Shown one piece after another: positions 1-5,003 of a DNA stretch of 5,003 nt. The DNA is taken from assembly GCA_002388885.1 (NCBI GenBank), contig DGNI01000107.1:12454-17456 (forward strand), read 5' to 3'. The position numbers were made by a program, and so were the translations under genes. The notes under the pieces were generated by a model. That model was not told where the DNA came from, did not search any database, and worked only from the letters and a program-made list of their open reading frames with translations. Every line of letters begins with the position of its first letter. The first letter of the stretch is position 1. This DNA comes from Parvularculaceae bacterium UBA4496 (lineage in GTDB: Bacteria; Pseudomonadota; Alphaproteobacteria; Caulobacterales; Parvularculaceae).

Positions 1-82
1 TTTCAAATTGCGCAGCAATCTCTTCATCAGAGAGGTGTTCTGCAATGCGGGCGATTCGCGACTGGATTTCTCCACCCAACAT
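1..82 (-). CDS. N-terminal fragment of an unidentified gene, cut by left edge
   Basis: An ATG at 82 opens a frame that stays open through the left edge and gives 27 residues, MLGGEIQSRIARIAEHLSDE followed by EIAAQFE. The amphipathic, Glu/Ala/Ile-rich composition looks like a real helical N-terminus, and the gene would lie 40 nt after the hydroxylase, in the same direction. There is no clear Shine-Dalgarno site before this ATG, and an in-frame TGA upstream limits how far the start can move. The fragment is too short to assign a family. Confidence 0.5.
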   Translation of the reverse strand, partial: MLGGEIQSRIARIAEHLSDEEIAAQFE

Positions 83-122
83 AACGTTCAGCCGACCGTT
101 ACCGAAGCGCGCATGCGCTCAG

Positions 123-740
123 TCACGCGACTACCGGCCCTTTTGGATCTTCTATATATTCGCCGGGCTGCACATAATCGAGAATGATATGAACGCGCGC
201 TGCCTCGCCGGCGTTCTGGACGCCGTGATCCTGACGGTTGTTGATCTCAAAGACTTCGCCTGCGCGCATGTGCAAAGTCGTATTTCCGGAAGTAAACATG
301 CATTGTTCGTTGGTTATGACCGGCAAGTGCACGCGATGGCATCGCTTGAGCGACATGCCGCCGTCACGATGAATGATAATATTTCCGCCTGCGCGTAAGC
401 GCGTCATGATTATGCGGATGAAATAGCCTGGCCGGGGCTGTTGGCGCATTTCGGGAATTATTTTGTCCGCCAGCGTATTTGCATAATGGCCGACGATCAG
501 CTCCAGCGTGGGCGCCAAGAGCGGTTCATACTCATCCATGAGATCGCGGCGCGTAGGGTTCATATGGCGGAAATCCGGATCATAAACCATCCAGAGCGTT
601 TGCGTATCGGCATGGGCCGGAAAAATTTTCTGTCGCGACGTGTTTTGATTCCACGCCTCATCGGGAATAGCGCTGATCCTTTCGGCAAGTGCCGAAACAT
701 TTACCTCGCCAAGCCTGACAATGTCCGTTTCGATGTACAT
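123..740 (-). CDS. Aspartyl/asparaginyl beta-hydroxylase-family 2-oxoglutarate/Fe(II) dioxygenase
   Basis: The protein (205 residues from the chosen ATG) belongs to the Asp/Asn beta-hydroxylase-like cupin dioxygenases, which couple oxidative decarboxylation of 2-oxoglutarate to hydroxylation of a protein side chain or a free amino acid. The Fe(II) facial triad is visible: His124 and Asp126 in IIIHRDGG, and His172 in NNRQDHGVQN, with Arg182 ten residues later (AARVHIILD) for the 2-oxoglutarate carboxylate. CHRVHLPVITNEQCMF (134-149) is the family's conserved strand between them. No signal peptide or membrane anchor is seen, so it is probably cytoplasmic. I prefer ATG at 740 (MYIETDIV), which has CGGGAA just upstream, over an in-frame TTG at 773. 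It is separated from rsmB by 114 nt and probably has its own promoter. By eye it is more AT-rich than guaB and rsmB. The substrate cannot be told; free-proline hydroxylases share the same fold. Confidence 0.85.
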   Translation of the reverse strand: MYIETDIVRLGEVNVSALAERISAIPDEAWNQNTSRQKIFPAHADTQTLWMVYDPDFRHMNPTRRDLMDEYEPLLAPTLELIVGHYANTLADKIIPEMRQQPRPGYFIRIIMTRLRAGGNIIIHRDGGMSLKRCHRVHLPVITNEQCMFTSGNTTLHMRAGEVFEINNRQDHGVQNAGEAARVHIILDYVQPGEYIEDPKGPVVA

Positions 741-778
741 GGAGTTCCCGTGAGCGTTCCGTGTTGCCCGCAATTTTG

Positions 779-806
779 CGTATATTCAGGCTGATGTCGA
801 GCGCAA
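779..806 (-). promoter_or_regulatory. Weak sigma70-like promoter candidate upstream of the hydroxylase gene
   Basis: On the minus strand, TTGCGC (801-806; 3 of 6 matches to TTGACA) and TATACG (779-784; 4 of 6 to TATAAT) are separated by 16 nt. They lie in the only sizeable spacer of the window, 741-854, between rsmB and the hydroxylase gene. The small inverted repeat CGCAA-AA-TTGCG (769-780) begins within the -10 hexamer and could be an operator or a chance dyad. Matches this weak occur often by chance. Confidence 0.22.
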
Positions 807-854
807 TGGCGTTTAAAGCATATGACGCCGCGCAAATCAAAATCCGCTGATAAT

Positions 855-2222
855 TTAACCGCCTTTCCTGTTGAGAACAGACATAAAAAACCCGTCCGAC
901 CTCAGCTTGTCCGGCGTCAGGCGAATGGCGTCGTCTGTAGTGACGCAACGCTTGATCACCGCTAGGCCCATATCGGTGAGGAGACCAGATCCGCCGATAT
1001 GTTCGAGCACCGGGACGCAGGAAAACTGTGGATGAGCTTTTACGAATGTCGCCAGCCGGTCCTCATTTTCCTCCATCAGGAACGAACACGTCACCCAGAC
1101 CATACGTCCGCCGGGCTTCACGAATGAGGCTGCTTCACGCAGCACCTGATCCTGTTCGCTCATCCTTGTTTGTAACTGTTTTTCGGTTAGCCGCCATTTG
1201 GTGTCCGGGTGGCGTCGCCATGTGCCCGCGCCGGAGCACGGCGCATCAATGAAAACGACATCCATCTTGCCTGCGAGATCGTCGAGGCCCTCGCCGCCCG
1301 CCGGAGAACGTATCTGCAAATTCCGAACGCCTGCGCGTTTGGCGCGATGAAATAACGGTTTCAGACGTCGAGGGTCGCGGTCATAGGCATAGAGTTGTCC
1401 GGTGTTTTCCATCATCGCGGCGAGCGCCAGCGTTTTGCCGCCTCCGCCAGCGCAGTAATCAAGCACTTGCGCGCCCTTGATGTCGCCCGCAGCAGCAGCG
1501 GCGATCTGGCTTCCCAGATCCTGCACCTCAACCCAGCCCTTGTTGAACGCAGGGATGACCGTCACGCCCGGCGCCTTTTCGCTGGGCTCCGGCGCGGCGA
1601 TGCGCGCGGCTGTTTTCAGGAACGGAACAGCGGCGGCTTTCACCGTTTTTAACGCGGATAACACTTTTTCCGGGGACGACTTGAGCGTGTTAATGCGCAA
1701 GTCGATATCAGCGCGCTCCGCAAAGGCGGACATGATGACGGATGCATTCTCGCCGAACGCGCGCTCTATCTGTGGTGACAACCATTCCGGATAGTCTCCG
1801 GCGACATGTGGATTACAAAGCGCTACCTTGCGTTCTTCGGCGCGTACGTCTTCAGCGCCGCAAGGAGAAGAAGAAAGTCCTTCATCCTCTCCTACGGCAA
1901 GCGTCTCATCATGGCTCAACGCGCCCGGCCCATGCGGTTCTTCGGCGGCAGCTTCAGCGATTTCTTCGGCCGGTTTCGCCCACAAAAACCGTAATGCGCC
2001 AAGCGCCAGCGCACGTGGGCATTGTTCGCCCATCATGGCCGCCACTGAATTCCGCTTACGCAGCGCATCGAGACAAAGACCGGAAATCCACGCCCGGTCT
2101 TTGGCGCCCGCATAGCGGTTCATTCGCGACCAGTCGGCGATGGCGGTTTTCAGCGGCACGCGGCGTTTTTCGAAATCGTCGAGAATCTCAATCGCTGCGG
2201 ATAGACGTCCTGAAAGGCGCAT
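855..2222 (-). CDS. rsmB: RsmB/NOP-family RNA (cytosine-C5)-methyltransferase
   Basis: This is a 455-residue cytoplasmic SAM-dependent RNA m5C methyltransferase of the RsmB (Fmu/Sun)/NOP2 family, probably acting on 16S rRNA (C967 in E. coli). The N-terminal part (about 1-90) is a helical NusB-like RNA-binding region. The catalytic domain runs from about 220 to the end. Motif I is VLDYCAGGGGKTLALAA (253-269). Asp281 (YAYDRDPRR) is the likely SAM ribose contact. Motif IV DAPCSGAGTWRRHPD holds Cys329, which releases the product, and motif VI VTCSFLMEENE holds the nucleophile Cys379. Both cysteines are present, so it should be active. An acidic Ser/Glu-rich linker at about 91-137 looks longer than usual and contains a DNA palindrome (1857-1898). 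The ATG is 6 nt after the small ORF's stop and has no strong Shine-Dalgarno, so it may depend on reinitiation. Family assignment is firm; the exact target base is inferred, since several paralogous m5C enzymes share these motifs. Confidence 0.92.
   Translation of the reverse strand: MRLSGRLSAAIEILDDFEKRRVPLKTAIADWSRMNRYAGAKDRAWISGLCLDALRKRNSVAAMMGEQCPRALALGALRFLWAKPAEEIAEAAAEEPHGPGALSHDETLAVGEDEGLSSSPCGAEDVRAEERKVALCNPHVAGDYPEWLSPQIERAFGENASVIMSAFAERADIDLRINTLKSSPEKVLSALKTVKAAAVPFLKTAARIAAPEPSEKAPGVTVIPAFNKGWVEVQDLGSQIAAAAAGDIKGAQVLDYCAGGGGKTLALAAMMENTGQLYAYDRDPRRLKPLFHRAKRAGVRNLQIRSPAGGEGLDDLAGKMDVVFIDAPCSGAGTWRRHPDTKWRLTEKQLQTRMSEQDQVLREAASFVKPGGRMVWVTCSFLMEENEDRLATFVKAHPQFSCVPVLEHIGGSGLLTDMGLAVIKRCVTTDDAIRLTPDKLRSDGFFMSVLNRKGG
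1857..1898. repeat. 42-nt imperfect palindrome inside the rsmB linker
   Basis: On the plus strand the left arm gccgcaaggagaagaaga (1857-1874) pairs with the right arm tcatcctctcctacggc (1882-1898) around a 7-nt loop (1875-1881). By hand I count about 16-17 pairs including G-U, with one bulged base and one mismatch. It encodes residues of about 109-122 of RsmB (AVGEDEGLSSSPCG), within the acidic linker that seems extra for the family. It has no following U-run, so it is not a terminator. It may be a REP-like or Rickettsia-RPE-like palindromic element tolerated in frame, or simply a structured coding stretch. Only one copy is visible here. Confidence 0.4.
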
Positions 2223-2228
2223 AACAAA

Positions 2229-2348
2229 TTATTCGGATTTGAAATCCTGCTCGAGGATTTTGAGTTCCTTCAAACGCTTTTCGAGCTTGTCAATTCGATA
2301 ATATGCAACAGCCGCAAGCAAGAATCCCAAAAAACCAAAATATTCCAT
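2229..2348 (-). CDS. 39-aa small membrane protein with charged coiled-coil tail
   Basis: I do not recognise this short gene, but it fills the gap between guaB and rsmB almost exactly: 15 nt after guaB and 6 nt before rsmB. It encodes 39 residues ending in TAA. Residues 3-17 (YFGFLGFLLAAVAYY) are a short hydrophobic helix with no charge. Residues 18-35 (RIDKLEKRLKELKILEQD) form a strongly charged amphipathic helix with hydrophobic residues at 19, 22, 26 and 29, a short coiled-coil pattern. The likely topology is a single membrane anchor with the Lys/Arg-rich helix in the cytoplasm, and the helix could dimerise. The ATG has GAGG 9 nt upstream. It could be a regulatory or scaffold microprotein, or could serve mainly to couple rsmB translation to guaB. 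Function is unknown; the evidence is reading-frame fit, RBS and protein-like composition. Confidence 0.72.
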   Translation of the reverse strand: MEYFGFLGFLLAAVAYYRIDKLEKRLKELKILEQDFKSE

Positions 2349-2357
2349 AGCTACTGA

Positions 2358-2361
2358 CCTC
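2358..2361 (-). promoter_or_regulatory. Ribosome binding site of the 39-aa ORF
   Basis: GAGG (within GCGAGGTCAG) lies 9 nt before the ATG at 2348 and just after the guaB stop. A separate Shine-Dalgarno site in a gap of only 15 nt supports translation of the small ORF. Confidence 0.5.
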
Positions 2362-2363
2362 GC

Positions 2364-4418
<2,055 letters not shown>

Positions 4419-4422
<4 letters not shown>

Positions 4423-5003
4423 CCCCGCCCCCTGAACCCGGTCGCCACCACATACTTCTCCGCTGAATCCGAGCGCGAAGCTTTCGGCTTGGCGTGTTTG
4501 ACCGTTTCGAAATTCTGTTTGAGGCGCGTTAAAAGTTCGCCCTCGGCGCCGCCGGCGAACACCTTGCAGACGAACGCGCCGCCCGGCGCGAGAACATCCT
4601 CGGCAAAATCGAGCGCCGCTTCTGCGAGCGCGATGATGCGCAAATGGTCCGTCGATCTGTGGCCGGTCGTCGGCGCGGCCATGTCGGAAAGGACGACGTC
4701 CGCTTCGCCGCCCAGCATGGCTTTGAGCTTTTCCGGCGCAGCCTCGTCAAGAAAATCCATTTCGAGAACGTCAGCGCCAGCCACCGCCGGCATGGCAAGA
4801 TAGTCGATGCCGACGACCTTGCCCTTTTTTCCGACAGCATTCGCGGCGACCTGGCTCCACCCGCCCGGGGCGCAACCAAGGTCGACGACCCGGGCGCCCG
4901 GCTTCAGCAGCTGAAGTTTCTCATCCAGTTCAAGAAGCTTGTAAGCGGCGCGGGACCGGTATCCTTCCGCCTTTGCCTTGCGCACATAAGGGTCGTTGAG
5001 CTG
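4419..5003 (-). CDS. rlmE: 23S rRNA (uridine-2'-O)-methyltransferase RlmE (FtsJ/RrmJ), 5' end cut by window edge
   Basis: RlmE methylates the 2'-O-ribose of the A-loop uridine (U2552 in E. coli numbering) of 23S rRNA, using S-adenosylmethionine, during late 50S assembly in the cytoplasm. The visible 194 residues read [23 protein letters not shown] at the start, which is the family's N-terminal signature, so the frame is open through the right edge and the true start lies outside. The K-D-K-E catalytic set is present: Lys22 (in RAAYKL), Asp107 (LSDMAAP), Lys147 (FVCKVF) and Glu182 (SAEKYVV), numbering from the first visible residue. The SAM motif [10 protein letters not shown], is at about 41-49. 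[12 protein letters not shown] after the SDMAAP motif is typical of alphaproteobacterial RlmE. Its stop overlaps the start of the next gene by 4 nt (ATGA), suggesting translational coupling. A GTG at 4985 is an internal Val codon and not the start. I see no lesion in the visible part. Confidence 0.96.

Noticed and set aside
88..126. Tiny GTG-started frame overlapping the hydroxylase stop (12 codons plus stop)
   Set aside because: It is too short and has no protein-like signal; the overlap is probably chance.
741..773. TTG start at 773 extending the hydroxylase by 11 residues
   Set aside because: TTG is a rare start, the extra residues (MRATRNAHGNS) look like non-coding sequence, and the ATG at 740 has a GGGAA-type site at suitable spacing.
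441..794. 117-aa plus-strand open frame antisense to the hydroxylase gene
   Set aside because: The minus strand carries the full Fe/2-oxoglutarate motif set, so this is an antisense shadow.
808..863. Inverted repeat ggcgtttaaa / tttaaccgcc after rsmB, considered as a terminator
   Set aside because: The arms match at 9 of 10 positions but enclose a 36-nt loop and are not followed by a U-run, so a rho-independent terminator is not supported.
1742..2224. 160-aa plus-strand open frame antisense to rsmB
   Set aside because: It is a shadow of the high-GC rsmB coding frame; its translation is Arg/Pro/Ser-rich with no recognisable motif, while the opposite strand encodes clear methyltransferase motifs.
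4983..4985. GTG as the rlmE start codon
   Set aside because: The frame continues upstream to the window edge with QLNDPY, matching the conserved RlmE N-terminal region, so this codon is an internal valine.

Overview
This window looks like alphaproteobacterial chromosome. The GC content is moderately high, and the RlmE and RsmB sequences carry signatures I associate with that class (in Rlm[13 protein letters not shown] after the catalytic SDMAAP; in RsmB, HGPG and AGDYPEWL around the domain junction). I cannot name a genus. All supported genes lie on the minus strand, so transcription runs from the right edge (5003) to the left edge (1). I see no tRNA, rRNA, CRISPR array or insertion sequence, and no gene-free stretch longer than about 115 bases.

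Right to middle (5003 to 855) is a tightly packed five-gene block that reads as one operon. It begins with rlmE (23S rRNA 2'-O-ribose methyltransferase, cut by the right edge). Next is a 190-aa protein, overlapping rlmE by 4 nt (ATGA), that resembles HslV/proteasome beta-type Ntn hydrolases. Then come guaB (IMP dehydrogenase, 10 nt gap), a 39-aa small membrane protein (15 nt gap) and an rsmB-type rRNA m5C methyltransferase (6 nt gap). The theme is ribosome maturation plus the committed step of GMP synthesis, with two uncharacterised passengers.

Left (854 to 1): a 114-nt spacer with a weak promoter-like site and a small dyad precedes a 2-oxoglutarate/Fe(II) hydroxylase of the aspartyl/asparaginyl beta-hydroxylase family. 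After it comes the first 27 codons of an unidentified gene that runs off the left edge.

The points most worth following are the proteasome-like Ntn hydrolase, which keeps the N-terminal Thr and Lys33-equivalent but has Asn where the catalytic Asp17 is expected; the 39-aa microprotein between guaB and rsmB; and a 42-nt imperfect palindrome inside an extra acidic linker of rsmB, which may be a repeat element accommodated in a coding region.
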